The notes under the pieces: model-generated
Database searches by the model: none
What the model saw: only the letters and a program-made list of their open reading frames with translations
What the model was told of the DNA's origin: nothing
Assembly: GCA_947497315.1 (NCBI GenBank)
Contig: CANMFX010000002.1
Coordinates: 248,001 to 312,000, forward strand
Direction: 5' to 3'
DNA from: an uncultured Sphingomonadaceae bacterium
GTDB taxonomy: Bacteria; Pseudomonadota; Alphaproteobacteria; Sphingomonadales; Sphingomonadaceae
Length of the DNA: 64,000 bases
Shown: piece by piece, positions 42,122 to 50,416 of the stretch
Numbering within the stretch: the first letter of the stretch is position 1
Layout of the letters: every line of letters begins with the position of its first letter
Translations under genes and position numbers: made by a program

Positions 42122-42841
42122 ATGAAGTATCTCGCAATTATCACTTTCGCGGCTGCGATTTTGGGAGGCGGTCAAATGGCTGAAGCCGCCAATGTCCAGA
42201 TTACCGCACAAAATCCCGTGATTGAGCTAACTATATCAGAGCAGGTCGATAGCCGTCCCGATACGGCAACGTTCAGCACCGGAGTGGAAACAAAGGCCCC
42301 CACTGCAACGCAGGCGTTACGTGACAACTCCCGGCAAGCCAGAATGGTGATCGAAAAATTGAAATCACTCGGTGTTGCAGAAGACGACATTCAAACGACG
42401 GGTATTAACCTTAATGCCGATTACCAATATGATCGCGGGGGCAAGGTAAATCGGTTTGTCGGCTATCGTGTTTCCAACCAGGTCCGCGCAAAAGTTCGCA
42501 ATATTGATGATCTGGGCAAGATACTGGACGCGCTTGTCAGTGATGGCGGTGCCACCAATCTCAACGGTCCCTATTTCTCGATTGATGACGACAGTGAGGT
42601 CAAGAAAATGGCCCGGGAGCGTGCCCTTGCCAACGGGAAAAAGCAGGCGGAAAACTATGCAAGGGCCTCTGGATATACCGGCGTGCGGGTGCTTTCTATT
42701 GCTGAAGGATTCAGCAATAATTCTCCTCGCCCTGTGAGTTCGATGCGGATGATGAGTGTCCAGGAAGAATCGGTTCCTGTAGCGCCGGGACAAGTCGGAA
42801 CGACGGTTAGTCTCAATATTACCTATGAAATGATCCGTTAA
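42122..42841 (+). CDS. SIMPL-domain (DUF541) secreted protein
   Basis: The start is the ATG at 42122, preceded by GGAAGGA; the open frame upstream crosses the divergent uup start. The 239-residue product has a signal peptide (LAIITFAAAILGGGQMAEA) and a SIMPL domain: SEQVDSRPDTATFSTGVETKAPTATQAL, LKSLGVAEDDIQTTGINLNADYQYD, ARERALANGKKQAENYARASGYTGVRVLSIAEG. Predicted periplasmic. The biochemical role of this widespread family is poorly known; stress-related roles have been described for some members. Confidence 0.88.
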   Translation: MKYLAIITFAAAILGGGQMAEAANVQITAQNPVIELTISEQVDSRPDTATFSTGVETKAPTATQALRDNSRQARMVIEKLKSLGVAEDDIQTTGINLNADYQYDRGGKVNRFVGYRVSNQVRAKVRNIDDLGKILDALVSDGGATNLNGPYFSIDDDSEVKKMARERALANGKKQAENYARASGYTGVRVLSIAEGFSNNSPRPVSSMRMMSVQEESVPVAPGQVGTTVSLNITYEMIR

Positions 42842-42909
42842 TCATTAAAGATGTGAACTGAACTTGCCGTTCACGTGATGTTAAAAGCAGGAACGTTAAA
42901 ACCCTGATC

Positions 42910-43218
42910 ATGTTCAAGAAACCCATCTTTTCCGCGATAATGGCTTGCGCTGCCTTGGCTGTGACGGCTGTCCCGGTTCAGGCTATGCAACGCGATAACG
43001 AGCAAAAAGCGGCCCGTGCGCAAATGATGGCAGGCAAGGGAAAGTCCCTGCGATCGATTGAAAACAAGGTTCTGCCAAGAATGGCGGGTAGCCAGTATCT
43101 GGGGCCGGAATATGATCCTTCAGCCCAAGTCTATCGATTGAAATTTATCCAGAAAGGTCATGTCATCTTTGTTGATGTCGATGGCCGGACTGGAGCCATT
43201 CTCCGTGAACGCCGCTAA
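42910..43218 (+). CDS. PepSY-domain periplasmic protein
   Basis: A 102-residue protein with a signal peptide (ending VPVQA) and a single PepSY domain toward the C-terminus (GPEYDPSAQVYRLKFIQKGHVIFVDVDGRTGAILRERR). It lies 83 bases upstream of a response regulator-histidine kinase pair, an arrangement often seen where a PepSY protein is a target or input of the two-component system. The short gap upstream holds an inverted repeat GTGAAC...GTTCAC (42853-42874) that could be regulatory. Confidence 0.8.
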   Translation: MFKKPIFSAIMACAALAVTAVPVQAMQRDNEQKAARAQMMAGKGKSLRSIENKVLPRMAGSQYLGPEYDPSAQVYRLKFIQKGHVIFVDVDGRTGAILRERR

Positions 43219-43255
43219 GTCGTTTTCTCTTTATCATTGTGGGATTTAATGATGG

Positions 43256-43271
43256 TGATATAGCTATATCA
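43256..43271. promoter_or_regulatory. Perfect 16-bp palindrome upstream of response regulator
   Basis: TGATATAGCTATATCA is an exact palindrome, 30 bases before the regulator start. It overlaps a plausible -10 region, so it may be an operator, perhaps for autoregulation. Confidence 0.5.
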
Positions 43272-43301
43272 TCTTGAAAACCGGTTTCCTGGAGTAATTC
43301 T

Positions 43302-43967
43302 ATGCGCGTGCTTATTGTCGAAGATGAACCCACTTTGGGACAACAGCTAAAATCGACTCTGGAAAGCAATGGCTATGCAATTGACCTGTCCACAGATGGC
43401 GAAGATGGCCATTTCATGGGCTCTACCGAAGAATATGACGCGGTTATCCTTGATCTGGGCTTGCCGGAGATTGATGGTCTGACGGTACTGGACCGATGGC
43501 GTAGGGAAGAGCGGAATTTTCCGGTACTGGTTTTGACCGCCCGCGACAGCTGGTCGGATAAGGTTGCGGGACTGGATGCAGGGGCCGACGATTATCTCGC
43601 CAAGCCGTTCCAGACCGAAGAGCTAATCGCACGCCTTAGAGCGCTGATACGCCGCGCCTCCGGCAATGCGTCGTCAGAACTCACCGCAGGTGATGTCCGG
43701 CTGGATACGCGTTCCGGCAAGGTGACTTTGAATGGCGGGCCGGTGAAGCTGACCGCGCAGGAATATAAGCTCTTGTCTTATCTGATGCATCACAAAGGCA
43801 AGGTTGTATCCCGAACTGAACTGATTGAGCATATTTACGATCAGGATTTCGATCGTGATTCGAATACGATTGAAGTATTTGTGACCCGTATCCGGAAAAA
43901 ATTGGGTGCCGATGTCATTTCGACAATTCGGGGACTGGGTTACAGTCTAGAGGATCCTGACAGCTGA
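43302..43967 (+). CDS. OmpR/PhoB-family response regulator
   Basis: A 221-residue regulator with a receiver domain (acidic pocket EDE at 7-9, phospho-acceptor Asp at 51 in VILDLGLPEIDG, conserved Thr and Lys in VLTARDS and YLAKPF) and a C-terminal winged helix (LTAQEYKLLSYLMHHKGKVVSRTELIEHIYDQDFDRDSNTIEVFVTRIRKKLG). It resembles PhoP/FeuP-type regulators. Its stop overlaps the probable CTG start of the kinase gene. Confidence 0.94.
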   Translation: MRVLIVEDEPTLGQQLKSTLESNGYAIDLSTDGEDGHFMGSTEEYDAVILDLGLPEIDGLTVLDRWRREERNFPVLVLTARDSWSDKVAGLDAGADDYLAKPFQTEELIARLRALIRRASGNASSELTAGDVRLDTRSGKVTLNGGPVKLTAQEYKLLSYLMHHKGKVVSRTELIEHIYDQDFDRDSNTIEVFVTRIRKKLGADVISTIRGLGYSLEDPDS

Positions 43968-45379
43968 ATGAGACAAGCAAAATAGATCTTCCGATTGATG
44001 AAGCAGATGTCCAGCCGAAACCCCCACTAGGCACGCAAACCACAGGGTCGCTGAGCCGCAGGATGATCGGTATTGCGGCCGCATGGATCATTGTATTGCT
44101 ACTTGGCGGCGGTGTCGCGCTGGACCGGGTGCTCGTCAACGCGGTGACCCGTAATTTTGACAATCAGCTTGAATATGCCCTGACGGCAATGATTGCTTCC
44201 GCAGAAATTGGACCTGACGGTGAGATATTATTCAATCGGCCACTTGGCGAGCAACGGTTTCTGGAACCCAATAGTGGCTCATATTGGCAGATTAGCGGTG
44301 CCGGGCATGATGATTGGGCCTCCCGCTCGCTATGGGACCGAACATTAGAGCAAACAGAACCCCATGAGGATCTGGAGACTCACCTCTATGAAAGTGACCA
44401 GTTCCCTGAGGAACCCTTGCGAATAGCAGAACGAAGCGTAGTTCTTCCCGATTCAGAAGTGAGATGGTCGTTTCAGGTCGCCCAGAGCCGAGATGGGTTG
44501 GACGCTCAGGTCAATGAAATACGGTCGATATTGGTCAACAGCTTCCTGTTACTCGCCCTCGGACTGATTGGCATGGCCGCTTTGCAAACGCTATATGGGC
44601 TCTGGCCGCTGCGAAAAATTCGCAAGGCAATCGGCGAAATGCGAAACGGGCAGCAAAAACGCGTCAGCGAACCGATGCCCAATGAGGTCACACCAATGGT
44701 CGACGAGTTGAACGAGCTGCTCGACCATAATGAAAAACAGGCGGAAGAAGCGCGTCGGCATGCAGGCAATCTGGCTCACGCGCTGAAAACGCCGCTGACC
44801 GTTATCATGAACAGTGCTACGGCCAAGGCCGATGACCTTGCCGACACTGTGATTCGGGAATCAGGCGTGATGCGCCGTCAGGTGGACCACCATCTTGCCC
44901 GTGCCCGCGCGGTTGGTCGCCGGGGCCATGCGCACAGCCGCGCCCGCGTATGGCCCAGCCTGCAGGCGGTCGAAAGAGCTGTTGGAAGGCTCTATAAACA
45001 TGTCCGGATCGATATCGATGGCGACAAGGATGCTGCGGTATCCGTCGAACGTCAGGATTTGGACGAGATGATCGGCAATCTGGTTGAAAATGCTGCAAAA
45101 TATGGCGGTGGCAGTGTTTTTGTGACAGTCGAACCGAATGACGAGTTTGTCGAATTGCTGATCGAGGACGATGGCATGGGCATCCCTGCCGAAGAGCGTC
45201 AACGCATTTTCGATCGCGGTGCGCGTCTGGATACCGGCAAACCGGGTACAGGCCTGGGGCTCGCCATTGTCCGGGATGTTGCGGAAATTTATCATGGCAC
45301 AGTTTCTCTGGAAGAAAGCGAAGACCTTGGTGGTTTGATGGTCAGGCTCTGCTTGCCGAAATCGATGGTAAATCCTTGA
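43964..45379 (+). CDS. Sensor histidine kinase (probable CTG start)
   Basis: The first in-frame ATG (44063) has no usable ribosome-binding sequence. The frame is open back to a CTG at 43964 that overlaps the regulator stop (CTGA) and has AGAGGA nine bases upstream. I therefore propose the CTG start, giving 471 residues with a 33-residue hydrophilic N-terminus; from the ATG it would be 438. Two membrane helices (ATG numbering about 3-20 and 160-178) flank a periplasmic sensor. The H-box NLAHALKTPL has the phospho-acceptor His at about 239, followed by N-box NLVENAAKYGGG and G-boxes DDGMGIP and GTGLGLAI. The layout is PhoQ-like. Confidence 0.88.
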   Translation: MNETSKIDLPIDEADVQPKPPLGTQTTGSLSRRMIGIAAAWIIVLLLGGGVALDRVLVNAVTRNFDNQLEYALTAMIASAEIGPDGEILFNRPLGEQRFLEPNSGSYWQISGAGHDDWASRSLWDRTLEQTEPHEDLETHLYESDQFPEEPLRIAERSVVLPDSEVRWSFQVAQSRDGLDAQVNEIRSILVNSFLLLALGLIGMAALQTLYGLWPLRKIRKAIGEMRNGQQKRVSEPMPNEVTPMVDELNELLDHNEKQAEEARRHAGNLAHALKTPLTVIMNSATAKADDLADTVIRESGVMRRQVDHHLARARAVGRRGHAHSRARVWPSLQAVERAVGRLYKHVRIDIDGDKDAAVSVERQDLDEMIGNLVENAAKYGGGSVFVTVEPNDEFVELLIEDDGMGIPAEERQRIFDRGARLDTGKPGTGLGLAIVRDVAEIYHGTVSLEESEDLGGLMVRLCLPKSMVNP

Positions 45380-45419
45380 TATCAAATCAGTATATTGACG
45401 ATATTCGGGTATTACAACT

Positions 45420-46622
45420 TTGGGGCTAGTCGCACAGAATATTGCAATAATAGGATGCGGACCGGGTGGTCTAGCATCTGCCTTGTTTCTTGCGCGGCAA
45501 GGGCATCAGGTCACCCTGTTTGAGCGTTTTTCTGAACCCAGGCCGCTTGGCTCAGGTTTGCTCATTCAACCTTCTGGACAACAAGTGCTGAACTCATTGG
45601 GCTTGCTGGAGCGCATCCGGCAACTGGCTAGTTCCGTTCACCAGCTGCACGGTATCTCGGTGCATAATGGGCGCCGTGCGCTGGACATGAAATATCAAAA
45701 TGCCCGCCATGCCGTTTCTGCCTTGGGCATTCACCGTGCCAGCCTTTTCGACACCCTGATGCAGGCGGTAAAAGAGGCAGGAATTCCAATTGAAACGTGC
45801 AAGGAACTGGTTGGCGCAACAGATAATGAGTCTGCAATTGAACCGGTTTTTGCAGATGGCATATCGCCCGCGCAATTTGACCTGCTGGTGGATGCCAGCG
45901 GCGCTCGCAGTCCTTTGGCAACCGGACGACTTAGAAAACTCAGCTACGGTGCATTCTGGGCTACGGTCGACATACCTGCCAATCATGAAGTAATGCCCAA
46001 CGCGCTAGACCAGCGTTACTGGCACGCCAGCAAAATGGCAGGAATAATGCCGGTTGGCATCAATCCAGCCACCGGTAATCAGGGGGCAGCGATATTCTGG
46101 TCGGAAAAGCCGGAAAATGCTGCCGGTGTCATGGACGCGGGTATTGAGCAATTCAGGAAGGAATATTGCAAACTCTGGCCGGAAGCCGAACCCTTTATAG
46201 CTCAGATTGGTTCAATGGATGAGCTGACCATGGCCGTTTATGGACATCGTACCGGCCGCTCGCAGACGTCGAAAAGACTATATCATGTTGGCGACAGCTG
46301 GCATTGCACAAGCCCGCAATTGGGGCAGGGGGCCAATATGGCCCTCATCGATGCCAGCGCGCTCGCGACGGCTGTTGAAAACGCGGACAGCATTGATGGC
46401 ATATCGAAACGATATAGCCGGTTGCGGTCGTTTCATATCGAGATTTATCAGTTGCTCAGTGTCATATTCACGCCGCTTTATCAGTCAAATGGCAGATTTT
46501 TGCCTTTTGTCCGGGATCTTGCCATCCACCATTTTGCCCGATGGCCAGTGGTGCGTAGCTTCATAACTCATATTGTGTCCGGTGTTTTGGGCCTGAAGCA
46601 TATCAGGAAAAAGCAAGGCTAG
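45420..46622 (+). CDS. FAD-dependent monooxygenase
   Basis: A 400-residue flavoprotein with a TTG start. It shows the FAD GxGxxG motif (IIGCGPGGLASALFLARQGHQVTLFER), the DG-like motif (LLVDASGARSPL) and the GD motif (YHVGDSWHCTSPQLGQGANMALIDASAL), typical of the PHBH/UbiH-type group A monooxygenases. The substrate is unknown. Neighbours include a polyprenyl diphosphate synthase, so a quinone link is possible but not shown. Its stop overlaps the stop of the convergent chorismate mutase gene. Confidence 0.85.
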   Translation: MGLVAQNIAIIGCGPGGLASALFLARQGHQVTLFERFSEPRPLGSGLLIQPSGQQVLNSLGLLERIRQLASSVHQLHGISVHNGRRALDMKYQNARHAVSALGIHRASLFDTLMQAVKEAGIPIETCKELVGATDNESAIEPVFADGISPAQFDLLVDASGARSPLATGRLRKLSYGAFWATVDIPANHEVMPNALDQRYWHASKMAGIMPVGINPATGNQGAAIFWSEKPENAAGVMDAGIEQFRKEYCKLWPEAEPFIAQIGSMDELTMAVYGHRTGRSQTSKRLYHVGDSWHCTSPQLGQGANMALIDASALATAVENADSIDGISKRYSRLRSFHIEIYQLLSVIFTPLYQSNGRFLPFVRDLAIHHFARWPVVRSFITHIVSGVLGLKHIRKKQG

Positions 46623-46903
46623 GCGGACTCTTCCCGAATCTGCTCATGATGACGGATCACTTCATCGATAATGAAGCGCAAGAACTTTTCGGAGAATTCC
46701 GGATCAAGATCGGCGTCGCTGGCGAGTTGTCGCAGGCGGGCAATTTGTTCCTGTTCGCGGGAAGGATCGGCAGGGGGGAGCTTGTTCTTCGCCTTATATT
46801 CACCAACGGCCTGCGTGACTTTGAACCGTTCTGCCAATATGAACACCAATGCGGCGTCGATATTGTTGATGCTTTGGCGATATTGTTTGAGCTTGTTGTC
46901 CAT
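46619..46903 (-). CDS. Chorismate mutase (AroQ class)
   Basis: The start is the ATG at 46903 (MDNKLKQYRQSINNIDAALVFILAERF); the frame extends to 46966 but without family residues. The 94-residue all-helical product matches the AroQ fold, with the catalytic residues expected in INNIDAALVFILAERFKVTQAVGEYKAKNKLPPADPSREQEQI. It converts chorismate to prephenate for Phe/Tyr synthesis in the cytoplasm. It overlaps the monooxygenase tail to tail by four bases. Confidence 0.9.
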   Translation of the reverse strand: MDNKLKQYRQSINNIDAALVFILAERFKVTQAVGEYKAKNKLPPADPSREQEQIARLRQLASDADLDPEFSEKFLRFIIDEVIRHHEQIREESA

Positions 46904-47032
46904 GAATAGCTGCCTGATTTCCTTAATTGATTCATTGCTTGATAGACTTGCCCGCAAGTTTTGCAAACTTCACCTGTGGATGCTTTGATTTCACTTGCCT
47001 TATCGCCTTTCCCTTGCCACATCGCAGGGAAT

Positions 47033-48046
47033 ATGTCTGCAACAGTGCATCATTTGGGGCGTGAAGCGACCCCGTCCCTAGAACCGCTTATGGCACTGGT
47101 CGCCAGTGACATGAACCAGGTGAACAGCGTGATCCTTGACCGGATGCAGTCTGAAATCCCTTTAATCCCTGAATTGGCAGGCCATTTGATTGCCGGTGGC
47201 GGTAAAAGAATGCGGCCCATGCTGACCCTGGCGGCTGCCAAATTAATTGGTTACGAAGGGGATCGCCATTTCAAATTGGCGGCTGCGGTTGAATTTATCC
47301 ATACAGCTACGTTGCTGCATGACGATGTTGTCGATGGTTCTGACCTGCGGCGCGGCAAAACTACTGCCAATCTGGTTTTTGGCAATCCTGCGACCGTATT
47401 GGTGGGGGACTTTCTGTTCAGTCGATCTTTCGAACTGATGGTGGAAGACGGCTCTTTGAAAGTACTGAAAATTCTATCCAGTGCGTCGGCCATCATTGCA
47501 GAAGGCGAAGTCAATCAACTGACGGCTCAGCGCAAGATTGATACCAGCGAAGACCGTTATCTTGATATTATCGGATCCAAGACAGCGGCACTATTCGCTG
47601 CAGCCAGCCGGATTTCAGGCGTGGTTGCGGAGCGGGGAGAAGAAACTGAGTTGGCACTCGATTCTTACGGTCGCAATTTGGGAATCGCATTTCAGCTGGT
47701 CGATGATGCGATTGATTATTCCTCTGACAGCGAAACTATGGGCAAAGATGCCGGTGATGATTTCCGCGAAGGTAAGGTAACCCTGCCGGTGATTTTGGCT
47801 TATGCCCGCGGGAGTGATGAGGATCGGCAATTCTGGAAAGATGCGATTATCGGGCACAGGGTCTCGGACGATGATCTGGCTTTTGCCACTGGCCTGCTAA
47901 AGAAAACCGGCGCGATTGATGACACGATTTCCCGTGCGCGCCATTATGGACAGCGGGCAATTGACGCTCTGGGTGCTTTCCCGTCAGGTAAGGCAAAAGC
48001 CGCGATGACCGAAGCGGTTGAATTTGCGATTTCACGCGCTTATTGA
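47033..48046 (+). CDS. Long-chain polyprenyl diphosphate synthase (ubiquinone side chain)
   Basis: The start is the ATG at 47033, preceded by AGGGA; the open frame begins at 46961. The 337-residue enzyme has the first Asp-rich motif DDVVD at 97-101 with LHDDVVDGSDLRRGKTTAN, and the second DDAID (LVDDAIDYSSD), as in octaprenyl/decaprenyl diphosphate synthases. It makes the side chain of ubiquinone, most likely Q-10 in this group (inference). An NDUFS4-like gene follows closely. Confidence 0.92.
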   Translation: MSATVHHLGREATPSLEPLMALVASDMNQVNSVILDRMQSEIPLIPELAGHLIAGGGKRMRPMLTLAAAKLIGYEGDRHFKLAAAVEFIHTATLLHDDVVDGSDLRRGKTTANLVFGNPATVLVGDFLFSRSFELMVEDGSLKVLKILSSASAIIAEGEVNQLTAQRKIDTSEDRYLDIIGSKTAALFAAASRISGVVAERGEETELALDSYGRNLGIAFQLVDDAIDYSSDSETMGKDAGDDFREGKVTLPVILAYARGSDEDRQFWKDAIIGHRVSDDDLAFATGLLKKTGAIDDTISRARHYGQRAIDALGAFPSGKAKAAMTEAVEFAISRAY

Positions 48047-48072
48047 GGCGATCATCAGCGAAGGAAAATGTG

Positions 48073-48351
48073 ATGGCCGCACGGATTTACCAGAACCCCA
48101 TGAATGCTATGCAGTCAGGCAAGGCACTGACTGACAAATGGATATTGGAATTTGAGCCGTCCGAAGCACGCAAAGCGGACAAACTGACCGGTTGGGCGGG
48201 ATCTGGCGACACGCAGCGACAAGTGCGGATGAAATTTCCCGATGTTGATGCGGCAAAGGCTTATGCCGACAAATATGGTATATCTTATTCCATCGTGCCT
48301 ACGCCGAATAAGACTTTGAAAATCCAGGCCTATGCGGACAATTTTCGATAG
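48073..48351 (+). CDS. NDUFS4-like accessory subunit of respiratory complex I
   Basis: The start is the ATG at 48073 (AAGGA upstream). The 92-residue product matches the ETC_C1_NDUFA4/NDUFS4 family: RIYQNPMNAMQSGK...WILEFEPSEARKADKLTGWAGSGDTQRQVRMKFPDVDAAKAYADKYGISYSI. In alphaproteobacteria and mitochondria this subunit binds the peripheral arm of NADH dehydrogenase. It is 26 bases after the polyprenyl synthase gene. Confidence 0.93.
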   Translation: MAARIYQNPMNAMQSGKALTDKWILEFEPSEARKADKLTGWAGSGDTQRQVRMKFPDVDAAKAYADKYGISYSIVPTPNKTLKIQAYADNFR

Positions 48352-48360
48352 AGGCTGCTC

Positions 48361-48903
48361 TTATTTCGGTTGAAAAAGTAACAGCAACCTAACATCGATT
48401 GCAGCGCCCTCAGCGCGTTTTTGGTCAATGAAGTCATCAAGTTCTTCAACCGCGATGCGGTGGACAATGATATTCTCACCGTCCACGCCGCCACCCTCGC
48501 CGACTTTGCTAAGGTCATGTGCCCTGAATAGCGAAAAGCTCTCTGATACCATGCCCGGCGATGAATAAAATTCGCCGCAATTTTCCATTGTTCCGGCACG
48601 GTAACCGGTCTCTTCCTCCAACTCTCGAATGGCTGCTACAGACGCGTCCTCATCGCTATTATCATCATGATCACCAACCAGGCCTGCCGGAAGCTCTATG
48701 CAGTTTTTATCCAGTGGCACGCGATATTGCTCGACCAACAGGACATGACCTTCATCGATCGCCAATATGACGGCTGCCCGGATACCGCGACTGCGTGACA
48801 CATATTCCCAGCGGCCCTGTCTTTTGGCTGTTATGAAACGGCCTTCCCACATGGTTTCGACGGGGGTACCGGAATCCGGCGTGTCGGAATTTCCGCTGCT
48901 CAA
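48361..48903 (-). CDS. NUDIX hydrolase (ADP-ribose pyrophosphatase-like)
   Basis: A 180-residue protein. The Nudix box is present around residues 75-100, ending AAIRELEEETGY, with the upstream AGLVGD; the spacing fits the ADP-sugar pyrophosphatase group. The start is a TTG whose last bases overlap the stop of the upstream TPM gene (TTGA). An alternative ATG lies 17 codons in, but conserved sequence appears to begin near it, so the start remains uncertain. Predicted to hydrolyse ADP-ribose or a related dinucleotide. Confidence 0.88.
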   Translation of the reverse strand: MSSGNSDTPDSGTPVETMWEGRFITAKRQGRWEYVSRSRGIRAAVILAIDEGHVLLVEQYRVPLDKNCIELPAGLVGDHDDNSDEDASVAAIRELEEETGYRAGTMENCGEFYSSPGMVSESFSLFRAHDLSKVGEGGGVDGENIIVHRIAVEELDDFIDQKRAEGAAIDVRLLLLFQPK

Positions 48904-49586
48904 ATTTCGATCAACCGATCTGGCAGTTCATTGGGATTTTTGTCAGTCTTGGGAAAATGCTCCTTCAGCACCACGCCGACATGCTTGACGGCCGCTGCCA
49001 TCCCTTCGCCAGGTCTGCCAGCGCGGACTTCATCGATCAGCGCAACCATGGCCTCGCCCCAGACTTCGGGAGAGACTTTTTCCGCAATGGCCTGATCGGC
49101 AACAATTTCTGCACGATGTTCCTTCAGGGAAACGTATATCAATATTCCAGTCAAGCCCATAGTTCTGCGCTCTGCACCTACTTTGAAAAAGTCTATCGCC
49201 CGCTTGCGCACGCGGCGCTGTTTGGTACTTTTCGGCGTTACCAATAGTCGCAGCGGCATCCATGCAAAGAGATAACGCATCACAAGAAACAGGGTGACGC
49301 TGGCAATGAAGAGCACTGCCATTTGCTCGCCCGCGGTGGTGAAATCCTGTTCCCAGCCGCCAAATAGGCCCGTTATTATTGATTGATAAAAGGCCGGAAA
49401 AACAGCGAGCGTCGACAAGAAGAAGAATGTGATACCAATAGCCCATTGCAGCCCGGCATCATGATATTTGTCTGACAGATCGGTCACGATCGTGACAATC
49501 TCTCCGTCAGTGGACTTTTCTGCTTCGCTGACTGCTGCCGTAACAAGCTTGTGATCGGCTTCAGAAAGCTGGTTGACCTTTTTCAT
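48900..49586 (-). CDS. TPM-domain membrane protein
   Basis: A 228-residue protein from the ATG at 49586, six bases after GGGAGG and overlapping the upstream stop (TAATG). It has a TPM (phosphatase-like, TLP18.3/Psb32/MOLO-1) domain in pieces: the first segment (DHKLVTAAVSEAEKSTDGEIVTIVTDLSD), two membrane helices (about 50-75 and 88-112), then the rest (RRTMGLTGILIYVSLKEHRAEIVADQAIAEKVSPEVWGEAMVALIDEVRAG). It is co-encoded with a second TPM protein and LemA. Function not known. Confidence 0.85.
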   Translation of the reverse strand: MKKVNQLSEADHKLVTAAVSEAEKSTDGEIVTIVTDLSDKYHDAGLQWAIGITFFFLSTLAVFPAFYQSIITGLFGGWEQDFTTAGEQMAVLFIASVTLFLVMRYLFAWMPLRLLVTPKSTKQRRVRKRAIDFFKVGAERRTMGLTGILIYVSLKEHRAEIVADQAIAEKVSPEVWGEAMVALIDEVRAGRPGEGMAAAVKHVGVVLKEHFPKTDKNPNELPDRLIEI

Positions 49587-50410
49587 TACCATCCTCCCGA
49601 TGCGCCGCCACCGCCGAAACTGCCGCCACCGCCGCTAAAACCGCCACCGCCAAAGCCGCCGCTGCTAAATCCGCCGCTGGAACTACCCCATCCGCTGGAG
49701 CCGCCACCGCCCCAGATAACAACGGGGCCAGAGCCGCCGCGATAACGCCTGCCGCCACGGGAACCGGATATCGACATTACAATGATAACTATTCCGACGA
49801 TGATCCAGAATATGATCAAACCGCCTTCACCATCATTGGAACGTTCACGTTGTTGAGCCACTGCCTGTGTTGCAAAGGCGCGTGCTTCTTCTTCGGGCAG
49901 TGTGAGCTGCATCGCGATCCGGTCGACGCCAGCCTCAATACCAGCCGGCATGTTGCCGTTTCGAAATTGTGGCAAGATGTCATTCTGAATGATCATGCTG
50001 GACAGCGCATCGGTCATGATGCCTTCCAGCCCGTAACCAACCTCTATGCGGACCTTGCGATCATTGGGTGCGACCAGCAATATGACACCATTGTCTTTTT
50101 CCGTTTCGCCTTCTCCATCCTGCCCGATGCCCCATGTCCGGCCAAGCTGATAGCCATAGTCGGCAATATCATAACCGTCCAAACTGGAAACCGTAGCCAC
50201 AACCAGTTGCCGGGTTGAGTTGACCTCAAGGGCTTCCAGTTTAGCCGTCAGAGACGCCTCCTGCGCCGGATCAAGCAAATCTGCCTGATCGACTACACGT
50301 CCGGTCAATTCAGGGAAGTTTTGGGCCGCCGCAGGCACTGAGACGGCAGTGATGGACAAAATCAAGGCAGCCCAAATTGCTGCGACAATGCTGCGGGGGA
50401 AATATCGCAT
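49586..50410 (-). CDS. TPM-domain secreted protein with Gly-rich tail (YgcG-like)
   Basis: A 274-residue protein with a signal peptide (ending VPAAAQ), a TPM domain (FPELTGRVVDQADLLDPAQEASLTAKLEAL... GVILLVAPNDRKVRIEVGYGLEGIMTDALSSMIIQNDILPQF), one membrane helix near 215-232, and a C-terminal tail made almost only of Gly and Ser with Trp/Phe. The tail is the usual feature of YgcG-type proteins. It lies six bases after the lemA gene. Confidence 0.9.
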   Translation of the reverse strand: MRYFPRSIVAAIWAALILSITAVSVPAAAQNFPELTGRVVDQADLLDPAQEASLTAKLEALEVNSTRQLVVATVSSLDGYDIADYGYQLGRTWGIGQDGEGETEKDNGVILLVAPNDRKVRIEVGYGLEGIMTDALSSMIIQNDILPQFRNGNMPAGIEAGVDRIAMQLTLPEEEARAFATQAVAQQRERSNDGEGGLIIFWIIVGIVIIVMSISGSRGGRRYRGGSGPVVIWGGGGSSGWGSSSGGFSSGGFGGGGFSGGGGSFGGGGASGGW

Positions 50411-50416
50411 TACGGT

